Below, in pieces: positions 1-7,058 of a stretch of 7,700 bases of DNA (positions within the stretch are counted from its first letter, which is position 1; the number at the start of each line of letters is the position of its first letter). Under the pieces are notes generated by a model. That model saw only the letters and a list, made by a program, of their open reading frames with translations. It was not told where the DNA came from and searched no databases. A program made the position numbers and the translations under genes. Location of the stretch: contig JAUVWC010000051.1 of NCBI GenBank assembly GCA_030604325.1, positions 1-7,700 on the forward strand. The letters run 5' to 3'. The DNA is from Candidatus Zixiibacteriota bacterium. GTDB taxonomy: Bacteria; Blakebacterota; Blakebacteria; Blakebacterales; Blakebacteraceae.

Positions 1-27
1 GAGATAACCCTCTCAGTTCCGCCGTAA
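1..27 (+). CDS. Possible C-terminal tail of an upstream gene (partial)
   Basis: Reading from base 1 in frame 1 gives eight residues (EITLSVPP) and then a TAA stop at 25-27. The stop overlaps the first bases of the Shine-Dalgarno sequence of the next gene, a common arrangement inside operons. Too little is visible to name a family. In related gene blocks this slot is often held by a YggT, YlmH or DUF167 gene, but nothing here confirms any of them. The frame used by the DivIVA gene is also open back to base 1, so the assignment is weak. Confidence 0.3.
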   Translation, partial: EITLSVPP

Positions 28-33
28 AGGAGG
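26..33 (+). promoter_or_regulatory. Ribosome binding site of the DivIVA-domain gene
   Basis: AAAGGAGG is a near-perfect Shine-Dalgarno sequence ending 8 nt before the GTG at 42. It decides the start, because the reading frame stays open upstream to the window edge and has no other start codon with such a site. Confidence 0.8.
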
Positions 34-41
34 ACCGGACA

Positions 42-683
42 GTGCGCATAACGCCGATCGACATTCGTAAGCAGGAGTTCCGCAAGGGCCTGCGGGGCTA
101 CGACCCGGACGAGGTGGATACCTTCCTGGCCATGGTGGCCGATGAGATGGAGGAGTTGATCGGGGCAGCGCAGCGGGTCAAAACAGAGGCGTCGTCCTTC
201 AAGGAACGGCTTGCCGAGTACCAGCAGATGGAAGAGACCATGAGGGAGACCATGGCCACCGTCCAGAAGGTGGTGGAGGAGAAGAGGCAAGCCGCCTACA
301 AGGAAGCCGATATGGTGCTCAAGGAGGCGGAGCTCCGGGCAAGCAACTGGATCGAGGACGCCCACAGGTCGATCCGTGACATCAAGTGCGAGCTGGCCAA
401 GCTGCGCGGAATGCGCGATTCGTACGTCACCCGCCTGAGGATGCTGGTCCAGGCGCAGCTCGACATGTTGAATGTGGCCGAAGTGGAGGAGGAGACCCCC
501 GACGAAACCCTCGAACTATTTGAGGAGAGGCTGGAGGAACTGACCGTAAAGGCCAGAGAGCGTGTTGTCCAGGCGGGGGTGATGGCTTCGAATGAGCCGG
601 ATCTTGAGTTGGGAGAAGAAGATCCGGTTGAGGAGGATGAGGCCGCAGCGGAGGAGAGCGTAGAGGACGTGGAGGAGAAGTAG
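42..683 (+). CDS. divIVA: DivIVA domain-containing protein
   Basis: Predicted cytoplasmic coiled-coil scaffold of the DivIVA family. These proteins sit on curved membrane at poles and septa and recruit division or envelope partners. The first 25 residues align without gaps to B. subtilis DivIVA: ITPxDI at 3-8, F13, then L17-R18-G19-Y20-D21 and DEV at 23-25. This alignment supports the GTG start at 42, as does the strong ribosome binding site. R18, used for membrane contact, is kept; the neighbouring membrane-inserting phenylalanine (F17 in B. subtilis) is Leu here, a conservative change. Residues about 28-165 are charged and heptad-like, consistent with a long coiled coil. The last 31 residues are an acidic tail with 16 Asp or Glu. 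At 213 residues it is longer than the B. subtilis protein (about 164), mainly through the tail. The family call is firm; a true polar role in this organism is inference. Confidence 0.88.
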   Translation: MRITPIDIRKQEFRKGLRGYDPDEVDTFLAMVADEMEELIGAAQRVKTEASSFKERLAEYQQMEETMRETMATVQKVVEEKRQAAYKEADMVLKEAELRASNWIEDAHRSIRDIKCELAKLRGMRDSYVTRLRMLVQAQLDMLNVAEVEEETPDETLELFEERLEELTVKARERVVQAGVMASNEPDLELGEEDPVEEDEAAAEESVEDVEEK

Positions 684-704
684 GAATATTAAGAGGTAGA
701 AGGG

Positions 705-1541
705 TTGCAGGGTGTGACTAACGAGGGGCTGTATGAGCATATCCAGGAGGCGGTCGCCTCACTCAGGAAGCGGACGGGGGCACTGCCTGCGGTGGGAGTC
801 GTTCCCGGTACCTACCTCAGTGGGCTGGCAAACACGATCCAGGTCGAGACGACTGTATCCTATGATGAGATCCCCCATTTTCCACACGAGGCTTTGCGGA
901 CGGAGGATGGAAGACTCGTTTTCGGCGCCCTTGGCGGCAAGTCGGTGGTGGCGATGGGGGCCAGGCTGCATCTCTACGAAGGTTATTCTGCCGCACAGGT
1001 TGCCTTCCCGGTGCGGCTCATGCACGCACTCGGGGTGAAGGCGCTGCTTACCAGCGATACGGTTAACAGCATAAATCCCTCCCGCGAACCTGGTGAGATG
1101 GTACTGATCGATGATCACATCAACCTGCAGTGGGATAATCCGCTGATCGGGCCGAACGATGAGAGACTGGGACCCAGATTCCCGGACATGTCCGCTCCAT
1201 ACAGCCCGCGTCTGAATGAGCTTGCCATAAAGCTCGCCCGTGAAGAACGTATTCCCCTTCATAGCGGGGTATATGTGGCCGTGGTGGGTTCAGACCTGGT
1301 AACCGGCGCAGAGTATCGGTTCCTGCAGGAGATCGGCGCCGACGTGGTTGGCATGAGCACGGTACCCGAGGTGATCGCTGCGGTTCATCAGGGGATGGAA
1401 GTCATGGCGATATCGGTAATTACCGGCTCCTGTCCTCCCGATGGCCTCGAACCGGCAGATACCCGGCGAGTCGAGGCGGCAGCCGCACGGGCGGAGCCGT
1501 CCCTGATACGTCTTATGACACGGGTGATTGAAGAGCTGTAG
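705..1541 (+). CDS. Divergent purine nucleoside phosphorylase (PNP) family protein, active site largely replaced
   Basis: Homologue of trimeric inosine/guanosine phosphorylases (PNP_UDP_1 fold), which split purine nucleosides with phosphate. Fold-defining segments are clear: EIPHFP 55-60, GRLVFG 69-74, FPVR 101-104, DHIN 137-140, NPLIGPNDERLGPRFPDM 145-162 and VGMSTVPEV 215-223. By my manual alignment to human PNP, R84, H86, Y88, M219 and S220 are kept (R87, H89, Y91, M217, S218). However S33 is Thr36 in a broken GSGLG loop, H64 is Glu67, the NAAGG loop is DTVNS (118-122), F200-E201 is Leu198-Val199 and N243 is Gly241. Phosphate and purine sites should both be altered, so ordinary PNP activity is doubtful. 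The length (278 residues) is normal and no frameshift is visible. The start is uncertain: TTG 705 has AAGAGG 8 nt upstream, while GTG 714 has a weaker site. It lies 21 nt after the DivIVA gene. The family is certain; the function is not. Confidence 0.88.
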   Translation: MQGVTNEGLYEHIQEAVASLRKRTGALPAVGVVPGTYLSGLANTIQVETTVSYDEIPHFPHEALRTEDGRLVFGALGGKSVVAMGARLHLYEGYSAAQVAFPVRLMHALGVKALLTSDTVNSINPSREPGEMVLIDDHINLQWDNPLIGPNDERLGPRFPDMSAPYSPRLNELAIKLAREERIPLHSGVYVAVVGSDLVTGAEYRFLQEIGADVVGMSTVPEVIAAVHQGMEVMAISVITGSCPPDGLEPADTRRVEAAAARAEPSLIRLMTRVIEEL

Positions 1542-1625
1542 TCGCCTTCGCCCTGTTGGATAATCTGATAGATGAATCGAAGATCTGGAAGATGATGAGG
1601 AGAGAAATCTGGTAGTGGAAAAGTA
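1542..1625 (+). other. 84-nt gap before ileS, no identified regulatory element
   Basis: This is the longest gap in the plus-strand block. I looked for a T-box (the conserved TGGNACCGCG-type element that controls many aminoacyl-tRNA synthetase genes), a terminator and a clear -35/-10 pair, and found none. The stretch is A/G-rich near ileS. A weak GGA at 1617-1619, 6 nt before the ATG, is the only ribosome binding site candidate at normal spacing. A GAGGAGAG at 1597-1604 is too far away. Confidence 0.4.
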
Positions 1626-4600
1626 ATGAGTACGCCCGGTTCCAGAACGAACAGTCCGTTTCAGCCCGTCGACGAGGTCAACCACTCCCCCGGTCGTGAG
1701 GAAGTGATCCTGGCGTGGTGGCGGGACAATGACACCTTCCGGAAGACGATCGAGACCCGCGAAGGCGCGCCCGACTACGTCTTCTACGAAGGCCCCCCCA
1801 CGGCTAACGGCCTGCCCGGCGTCCACCACGTCCAGAGCCGCACCTACAAGGATCTGATCTGCAGGCTCAAGACAATGGAGGGCTACCGCGTGGTGCGCAA
1901 GGCGGGCTGGGACACGCACGGTCTGCCGGTGGAGATCGAGGTGGAGAAGCAGCTAGGACTGAATCACAAGGCGGAGATCGAGGAGTATGGTATCGTCGAG
2001 TTCAACAAGCAGTGCCGCACCTCGGTACGCCAGTACGAGGAGGACTGGCGGAATCTGACCGAGCGCATCGCCTTCTGGCTCGACCTCGATGATCCATACT
2101 TCACCTTCACCGCGGAGTACATAGAGACCGTCTGGTGGATCCTCTCGCGCTTCTTCAAGGAAGGCCTGATATACGAAGGGCGCCGGATCCTTCCCTACTG
2201 CCCCCGCTGCGGGACCCCCCTGTCGAGTCACGAGGTCTCACTCGGTTATGAAGAGACCGACGATCCGTCAATCTACATCCGTTTCCCAGTGGTGGATGAA
2301 GGGCCGGCGGCAGAGGTCCTTGCCGAGCTGTCCGGCGGCATGCAACGCAGCCTGCTGGTCTGGACCACCACCCCCTGGACCGTGATCAGCAACACCTTCA
2401 CCGTGGTCCACGCCGACCTCACCTATGTGGAGATCGAAGTCGAGGTATCCAGGCCGCATCTCAGCGAGGCGCTGGACGATCTGTACGGGGAGGGTTATGC
2501 CGGCGGCCTCTCCGAGGCCTCGCCTGCACCCGGTGCGCAGGAGCACCTGATCCTGGCGTTGAACCGGGCCCTCTACCTCTTCGGGGATCCCCAGGCACCG
2601 GGCTCCTACAAGGAAGGTGTGGAAGAGGTGGCCCAATTCATGGGTTCCGATCTGGTGGGCCTCCGATACCAGCGCCCGTTCACCTTTATGGAGATGGATG
2701 AGACGATCACCAACAGGGTTGTGGCGGATGACTACGTCACCGACGAAGACGGCACGGGACTCGTGCACTCCTCACCCGCCTACGGGGAGGATGACTACAA
2801 CACCGGCCAGCGGGAGGGGATGCCGATCGTCGAAACAGTAGATAGGGAGGGGAAGTTCAAGGAGGAGGTGAAGCTCTGGGCGGGTGTGTTCGTGAAGGAG
2901 GCCGATCCGCAGATCATCAGGGACCTGGCCGAGCGTGGGCTGCTGTTCGGCGCCCAGGTGGACAGGCACGCCTACCCGTTCTGCTGGCGCTGTGAGACCC
3001 CGCTCCTCTATATGGCACAACCCTCCTGGTACATCCGCACCACCAGCATCAAGGAGCGGCTGCTGTCCGCCAACCGCAGCATCGACTGGATTCCGCCCGA
3101 GATAGGCACGGGCAGGATGGGGGAGTGGCTGGAGAACAACCAGGACTGGGCCCTTTCCCGCGACCGGTACTGGGGAACGCCTCTGCCCATCTGGAAGTGC
3201 GACAACCCCGAATGCGGCCACCTGGAGTGCATCGGATCGATCGAAGAACTGCGTGAGCGCTGCGATCAGGAAGTGCCGGCCGATTTCGATCCCCACAAGC
3301 CGTATGTCGATGTGTTTACATGGAGCTGCTCCTCCTGCGGCGGCACCATGCGGCGCACCCCCGGAGTCATCGATGTGTGGTTCGACTCGGGTGCCATGCC
3401 GTTTGCGCAGTGGCACTACCCTTTCGAGAACCGCGAGATCTTTGATAACCAGTTTCCTGCCGACTTCATCAGCGAGGGAGTCGACCAGACCCGCGGTTGG
3501 TTCTACAGCCTGCTGGTCATCTCGGCCTTCCTCACCGACAGCCCTCCTTACAAGCACTGCCTGGTCACTGAGATGGTGCTCGACAAAGAGGGTCAGAAGA
3601 TGTCGAAGAGTAAGGGGAACACGGTGGATCCGTGGGAGGTAATCAACCGGTGGGGTGTGGATCCCCTTCGCTGGTACCTCATTACCAACTCTCCTCCGTG
3701 GGCCTCGACCAGGTTCGACGAGGAGGGCATCGCCGAGGTGAGCCGGAAGTTCTTCGGCACCCTGCATAACACCCATTCCTTCTTCGTGCTCTACGCCGAT
3801 GTTGACGGATTCAATCCCGAAACCGCCGAGCGTATTCCCGCCGGGGAGCTGCCGCTTCTCGACAGGTGGATCCTCTCCCGACTCCACCGGACCACGCGGT
3901 CCGTGCGCCGGTACCTGGGCGGCTACGAAGTGACCCGGGCCGCCCGTGCTCTGCAGTACTTCGTGATCGAGGATCTTTCCAATTGGTACGTCCGCCGGTC
4001 CCGCCGCCGCTTCTGGAAAGGGGAGTCCGGCCCGGATAAGACGGCGGCCTATCAGACGCTGCACGAGGTCCTCGTCACCAGCGCGGGTCTGCTGGCGCCG
4101 TTCATTCCTTTTACCAGCGAGGAACTGTGGCGCAACCTGCAGGCCTGGAGATCCGGTGCCGTCGAGAGCGTCCATCTGAGCGAGTACCCGGCCGGTGAGT
4201 CCTCCCTGGTGGACGAAAATCTGGAGCGGGATATGGACTTTGTGCGCCATGTAGTAGCGCTGGGCCGTGCCGCCCGCAGCCGCGCCGGGCTGAAAGTGCG
4301 CCAGCCGTTGGGGGAGATGAAGGTGGTCGCTCCTCACGATTGGCAGAGGAGTGCACTGGAGCGGTTGAACTCACTGGTTCTCGAGGAGATGAATGTCAAA
4401 CGGGTGGAGGCTGTTGCTTCGACCGCAGACTTTATGGAACCCGTGGCCCAGCCCCATTTCTCCAGCCTGGGTCCCAAGTACGGCAAACGGGTCAACGAAG
4501 TGGCTGAGGCGATCAGAGCAATGGACCGGCAACAGATCGCGCAGCTGCAGGCGGGCGAGGAGGTTCGGCTTAGGGTGGAGGGAAGGTCCGTGGATATCGA

Positions 4601-5021
4601 GCCGGCGGATGTCGTTGTGGAGGAGGTTGAACCGGAGGCCCTGGCGGTGGAACAAGAGGGGAATCTGGCCGTGGCGGTTGATACCGAGCTGGACCAGACA
4701 CTCCTCCAGGAGGGGCTCGCCCGGGAATTCACCACGCGCATCCAGGGGCTGCGGCGCCAGGCAGGTTATGCGGTGACCGACCGCGTCAAGATTGGATACG
4801 AGGCTTCTTCCGTGCTTGCATCGGCAATATCCGCGCATGAAGATTACGTGGCGGAGGAGGTGTTGGCTGTTGTTCTCAGGCAGGGACTGCTCGAGAAACC
4901 GGAGCGACAGGAAGAATGGAAAGTCGACGGAGAATATGTTAACATTACAATGATTAATGTCCGTACGGAATCATCGGGTGAGGGGTCTACTGGCCCGGGC
5001 AGTAGTGACGGGTCGGAGTAA
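1626..5021 (+). CDS. ileS: Isoleucyl-tRNA synthetase
   Basis: Class Ia aminoacyl-tRNA synthetase that charges tRNA-Ile with isoleucine in the cytoplasm and edits misactivated valine. The Rossmann catalytic domain begins with EGPPTANGLPGVHHV (55-69), where GVHH at 65-68 takes the place of HIGH. WFDSG follows at 585-589 and KMSKS at 658-662. The CP1 editing domain shows WTTTPWT (246-252) and GEDDY near 387-391. Four cysteines, C192/C195 and C453/C456, should form the split zinc site of this family, and C525/C530 with C568/C571 a second. The anticodon-binding domain starts near 740. A C-terminal extension with SLGPKYGKRV near 946-955 matches the long C-terminal region of Bacteroidota-like and eukaryote-like enzymes. 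The length of 1131 residues fits that subclass and exceeds the roughly 920-940 of E. coli-type enzymes. An in-frame TGA at 1596-1598 and no other start before 1626 support the ATG. The last 20 residues are a Ser/Gly/Glu-rich tail. Confidence 0.97.
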   Translation: MSTPGSRTNSPFQPVDEVNHSPGREEVILAWWRDNDTFRKTIETREGAPDYVFYEGPPTANGLPGVHHVQSRTYKDLICRLKTMEGYRVVRKAGWDTHGLPVEIEVEKQLGLNHKAEIEEYGIVEFNKQCRTSVRQYEEDWRNLTERIAFWLDLDDPYFTFTAEYIETVWWILSRFFKEGLIYEGRRILPYCPRCGTPLSSHEVSLGYEETDDPSIYIRFPVVDEGPAAEVLAELSGGMQRSLLVWTTTPWTVISNTFTVVHADLTYVEIEVEVSRPHLSEALDDLYGEGYAGGLSEASPAPGAQEHLILALNRALYLFGDPQAPGSYKEGVEEVAQFMGSDLVGLRYQRPFTFMEMDETITNRVVADDYVTDEDGTGLVHSSPAYGEDDYNTGQREGMPIVETVDREGKFKEEVKLWAGVFVKEADPQIIRDLAERGLLFGAQVDRHAYPFCWRCETPLLYMAQPSWYIRTTSIKERLLSANRSIDWIPPEIGTGRMGEWLENNQDWALSRDRYWGTPLPIWKCDNPECGHLECIGSIEELRERCDQEVPADFDPHKPYVDVFTWSCSSCGGTMRRTPGVIDVWFDSGAMPFAQWHYPFENREIFDNQFPADFISEGVDQTRGWFYSLLVISAFLTDSPPYKHCLVTEMVLDKEGQKMSKSKGNTVDPWEVINRWGVDPLRWYLITNSPPWASTRFDEEGIAEVSRKFFGTLHNTHSFFVLYADVDGFNPETAERIPAGELPLLDRWILSRLHRTTRSVRRYLGGYEVTRAARALQYFVIEDLSNWYVRRSRRRFWKGESGPDKTAAYQTLHEVLVTSAGLLAPFIPFTSEELWRNLQAWRSGAVESVHLSEYPAGESSLVDENLERDMDFVRHVVALGRAARSRAGLKVRQPLGEMKVVAPHDWQRSALERLNSLVLEEMNVKRVEAVASTADFMEPVAQPHFSSLGPKYGKRVNEVAEAIRAMDRQQIAQLQAGEEVRLRVEGRSVDIEPADVVVEEVEPEALAVEQEGNLAVAVDTELDQTLLQEGLAREFTTRIQGLRRQAGYAVTDRVKIGYEASSVLASAISAHEDYVAEEVLAVVLRQGLLEKPERQEEWKVDGEYVNITMINVRTESSGEGSTGPGSSDGSE

Positions 5022-5040
5022 GATTTCGGGGTGGGGGTCG

Positions 5041-5047
5041 GAAGGAG
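5041..5047 (+). promoter_or_regulatory. Ribosome binding site of the DksA/TraR-family gene
   Basis: GAAGGAG lies 10 nt before the ATG at 5058. It favours that ATG over the in-frame GTG at 5031, which has no comparable site and would add nine poorly conserved residues. Confidence 0.65.
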
Positions 5048-5057
5048 TCTTATAGAT

Positions 5058-5459
5058 ATGTCCAAGGGCCATCCCAAAGAGAAGCTCGAGAAATACAGAC
5101 AGCTGCTCGAAAACAAGCGTGAGGCTCTCCTCAAGGAACTGGGCTACCTTGAGGACAACAGTATGAACTCGACGATCACTGAGTCTACCGGGGATATCTC
5201 CGCCTACTCGTTTCACATGGCCGACCAGGGCACCGACGCCATGGAACGGGAAAAGGCCTTTCTCTTTGCCTCGCGAGAAGGACGTTTTCTCTACCACCTG
5301 AACCAGGCTCTTGGTCGTATCGAGGAGGGCAGTTACGGCAGGTGTGAAGAGTGCGGCGAGCTGATTTCCGAAGAGCGCCTTACCGCTGTGCCACACGCCC
5401 GCTTCTGTATTTCCTGCAAGACGAAAGAGGACGCGCGTAAGGCGGCAAAGATATCCTGA
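5058..5459 (+). CDS. DksA/TraR-family C4 zinc-finger protein (YlyA/YteA-like)
   Basis: Small protein of 133 residues related to DksA, the RNA polymerase secondary-channel factor that works with ppGpp in proteobacteria. An N-terminal helical region (about 5-32) is rich in Lys, Glu and Leu. Next comes the signature HMADQGTDAMEREKAF (53-68), then a helix, and a zinc finger with C96-x2-C99 and C117-x2-C120. The spacing and the GRCEECG and FCISCK contexts are classic for the family. The DxxDxA tip motif of E. coli DksA is not present in that form; D56 and D60 in DQGTD lie in the equivalent region by eye. Start chosen at ATG 5058 because of the GAAGGAG site. The stop TGA shares its last base with the ATG of lspA, so the two are probably translationally coupled. 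B. subtilis has a related gene, ylyA, at the same place between ileS and lspA. Regulation of transcription is a family-level inference; the partner and targets are unknown. Confidence 0.88.
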   Translation: MSKGHPKEKLEKYRQLLENKREALLKELGYLEDNSMNSTITESTGDISAYSFHMADQGTDAMEREKAFLFASREGRFLYHLNQALGRIEEGSYGRCEECGELISEERLTAVPHARFCISCKTKEDARKAAKIS

Positions 5460-5938
5460 TGTGGGCCTTCGGCCTGGCTGCTTTGATCGTGGCCATAGAC
5501 CAGGCCACGAAAGCGCTCGTTCAGGCCGTGATGTTACCCAACCAGAGCATCCCTATCGCCGGTTTCCTTTTACGGATCACCTATATCCGCAACCCTTCGG
5601 CGGCGTTCGGTCTCAGCATCGCTCCGGCTTACTTTTACGTCATCTTCAGTGTGGTGGCCTCGGTGGTGGTCGGCTATTACATCGTGCGGCTGCCTAAGTG
5701 GGATTACTGGCCGCGGATCGCCCTGGCTATGATCCTGGCCGGGGCCATCGGCAATCTGATCGACCGTCTACGTTTCGGCGAAGTCACCGATTTTATTCAG
5801 GTCGGACTCTCAGAACGACTGGTCTGGCCGATCTTCAACGTCGCGGATATGGGGGTATCAGTGGGTGTGACGCTTCTGCTGCTCTTCTTCCTTGTCACGG
5901 GGGAAACGGATAAAGAGGATGGTCGGCTCGAAGCCTGA
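5459..5938 (+). CDS. lspA: Lipoprotein signal peptidase (signal peptidase II)
   Basis: Inner-membrane aspartyl protease that removes the signal peptide from diacylglyceryl-modified prolipoproteins after Lgt has acted. Family motifs are in order: AIDQATKA (12-19), RNPSAAFG (44-51), GAIGNLIDR (95-103), GEVTDF (107-112) and WPIFNVAD (123-130). The catalytic pair is D111 and D130, and their 19-residue spacing equals that of the P. aeruginosa enzyme (D124/D143). Four hydrophobic segments are visible at about 3-24, 55-77, 86-103 and 131-147, matching the known four-helix topology. Length of 159 residues is normal. In the NxGxAF motif the glycine is Ser47, a small departure. The ATG overlaps the preceding stop by one base (TGATG), and no strong ribosome binding site is seen, so coupling is likely. 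The end overlaps the next gene by 20 nt. Confidence 0.95.
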   Translation: MWAFGLAALIVAIDQATKALVQAVMLPNQSIPIAGFLLRITYIRNPSAAFGLSIAPAYFYVIFSVVASVVVGYYIVRLPKWDYWPRIALAMILAGAIGNLIDRLRFGEVTDFIQVGLSERLVWPIFNVADMGVSVGVTLLLLFFLVTGETDKEDGRLEA

Positions 5939-7022
5939 ACGGCGGGAGCTTACCGTTACATCTGAACCGGGGCTGCCCACCACACCGCAGGGAGAGAGGG
6001 AGCGCCTCGATCACTATCTGGGTCGGCAGTTCGGAGACCTCTCCCGATCCCGGGTGGAGGTTCTTATCAAAGATGGGGCGGTGACGGTCGACGGGCGCAA
6101 ACCGAAGGGGAGCCGTCCGGCCACGGTGGGGCAGGTGATCATCCTGCTGATACCGCCCGCGCGTGAGACTTGGCTCGAGCCGGAAGATATCCCCCTCGAC
6201 ATCCGTTATGAGGATCCGCACATGGTGGTGGTCAACAAGCCGCCCGGTATGGTGGTGCATCCCGCTCCCGGCCACCCCTCCGGGACGCTGGTGAATGCTC
6301 TTCTCTACCACTGCCGCGATCTGTCGGGAATCGGAGGTGTGTTGCGTCCCGGGATCGTCCACCGGCTGGACAAAGACACCTCGGGCCTGCTGGTGGTTGC
6401 CAAGAACCAGGCGGTGCATATCTCGCTCTCTGAGGCGATGAAGCAGCGGCGCATTCGCCGTACTTACTTGGCGGTTGTCTGGGGACACCCGGAGCCGGAG
6501 GAGGGGGCCATCGAAACTTGGATAGGGCGCAGCCGCGGTGACCGCAAGCGTATGGCGGCCTATACTCCGCGCCACGGCCTGCTGGAAAAACGATGGGGAA
6601 GACCGGGGGAAGAGGAACAGACCGACGAAATTGTGCGCGAAAGGGCCGCCGTCCCCCCTGGCGTTCCTCACGGGGCTCGTCACGCCGTAACCCGTTACCG
6701 TACGCTCACCCACTACGATGTCGCTACTTCGATCGAGTGTACCCTGGAGACCGGCCGCACCCACCAGGTCCGGGTGCATTTCTTATATCGCGGTCACCCG
6801 GTTGTGGGCGACCCAACCTACGGCGGCCGCCACAAGGCGGTACGCGGATTGGTGCCGGAACAGCGGGCCCGGGGGAAGTCCCTGCTGGAGGTGATGCCGC
6901 GGCAGGCCCTGCATGCCGCGCGCCTGCAGTTCGATCATCCCGTGAGCGGGGAGGAGATGACGGTAGAGGCCGCCCTCCCCGAGGATATACAGCGTCTCAT
7001 ACAGCAGCTGGCTGCAACCTGA
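5919..7022 (+). CDS. RluA/RluD-family 23S rRNA pseudouridine synthase
   Basis: Converts specific uridines of structured RNA, probably helix 69 or another site of 23S rRNA, to pseudouridine. An N-terminal S4 RNA-binding domain spans about residues 27-85 (ERLDHYLGRQF, then VTVDGRKPKGS). The catalytic core follows with GMVVHPAPGH, then HRLDKDTSGLLVVAK, in which D151 is the expected nucleophile, ETGRTHQVRVHF and the closing RQALHAARLQFDHPVSGEEM. A segment at about 217-252, between RKRMA and HAVTRYR, is some 30-36 residues longer than in E. coli RluD. ATG 5919 is chosen: a GGA lies 8 nt upstream, while the in-frame TTG at 5892 has no site. The protein has 367 residues from this start. It overlaps lspA by 20 nt. 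The gene holds the position of B. subtilis ylyB, an RluD relative. RluD specificity is likely but not provable by eye, so no symbol is given. Confidence 0.92.
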   Translation: MVGSKPERRELTVTSEPGLPTTPQGERERLDHYLGRQFGDLSRSRVEVLIKDGAVTVDGRKPKGSRPATVGQVIILLIPPARETWLEPEDIPLDIRYEDPHMVVVNKPPGMVVHPAPGHPSGTLVNALLYHCRDLSGIGGVLRPGIVHRLDKDTSGLLVVAKNQAVHISLSEAMKQRRIRRTYLAVVWGHPEPEEGAIETWIGRSRGDRKRMAAYTPRHGLLEKRWGRPGEEEQTDEIVRERAAVPPGVPHGARHAVTRYRTLTHYDVATSIECTLETGRTHQVRVHFLYRGHPVVGDPTYGGRHKAVRGLVPEQRARGKSLLEVMPRQALHAARLQFDHPVSGEEMTVEAALPEDIQRLIQQLAAT

Positions 7023-7030
7023 CTCGGGAC

Positions 7031-7058
7031 ACTAGCTCGTTACCGGAAAGGTGCTAGT
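7031..7058 (+). terminator. Inverted repeat between convergent genes, possible weak bidirectional terminator
   Basis: ACTAGC at 7031-7036 and ACC at 7042-7044 pair with GGTGCTAGT at 7050-7058. The result is a 9-bp stem with a 5-nt bulge on the left arm and a GGAAA loop. It fills the 36-nt gap between two convergent stop codons, where a terminator is expected. There is no U-tract on either strand, so intrinsic termination is uncertain. Confidence 0.35.

Noticed and set aside
1592..1615. A seven-codon frame (MMRREIW) ahead of ileS that could be a leader peptide
   Set aside because: No run of Ile codons, no attenuator hairpins and no U-tract accompany it. A frame this short is expected by chance in an A/G-rich stretch.
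759..1919. Antisense open frames opposite the PNP and ileS genes
   Set aside because: Their translations show no recognisable motifs and overlap strongly conserved plus-strand coding sequence, so they are shadow frames.
2772..4337. A 521-codon open frame antisense to ileS
   Set aside because: It is the mirror of a highly expressed-type, GC-rich coding frame. The translation is rich in Arg, Gly, Pro, His and Val without any domain pattern, and the plus-strand IleS motifs across the same bases are unambiguous.
5031..5057. Upstream GTG start for the DksA/TraR-family gene
   Set aside because: It has no good ribosome binding site and would place the GAAGGAG of the downstream ATG inside the coding region.
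5892..5918. Upstream TTG start for the pseudouridine synthase gene
   Set aside because: Only pyrimidine-rich sequence precedes it, so there is no ribosome binding site. The ATG at 5919 still leaves the whole S4 domain intact.
6593..7057. A 154-codon plus-strand frame inside the pseudouridine synthase gene
   Set aside because: The translation is Arg/Gly/Pro-rich and lies out of frame over the conserved GRTHQVRVH and RQALHA motifs.
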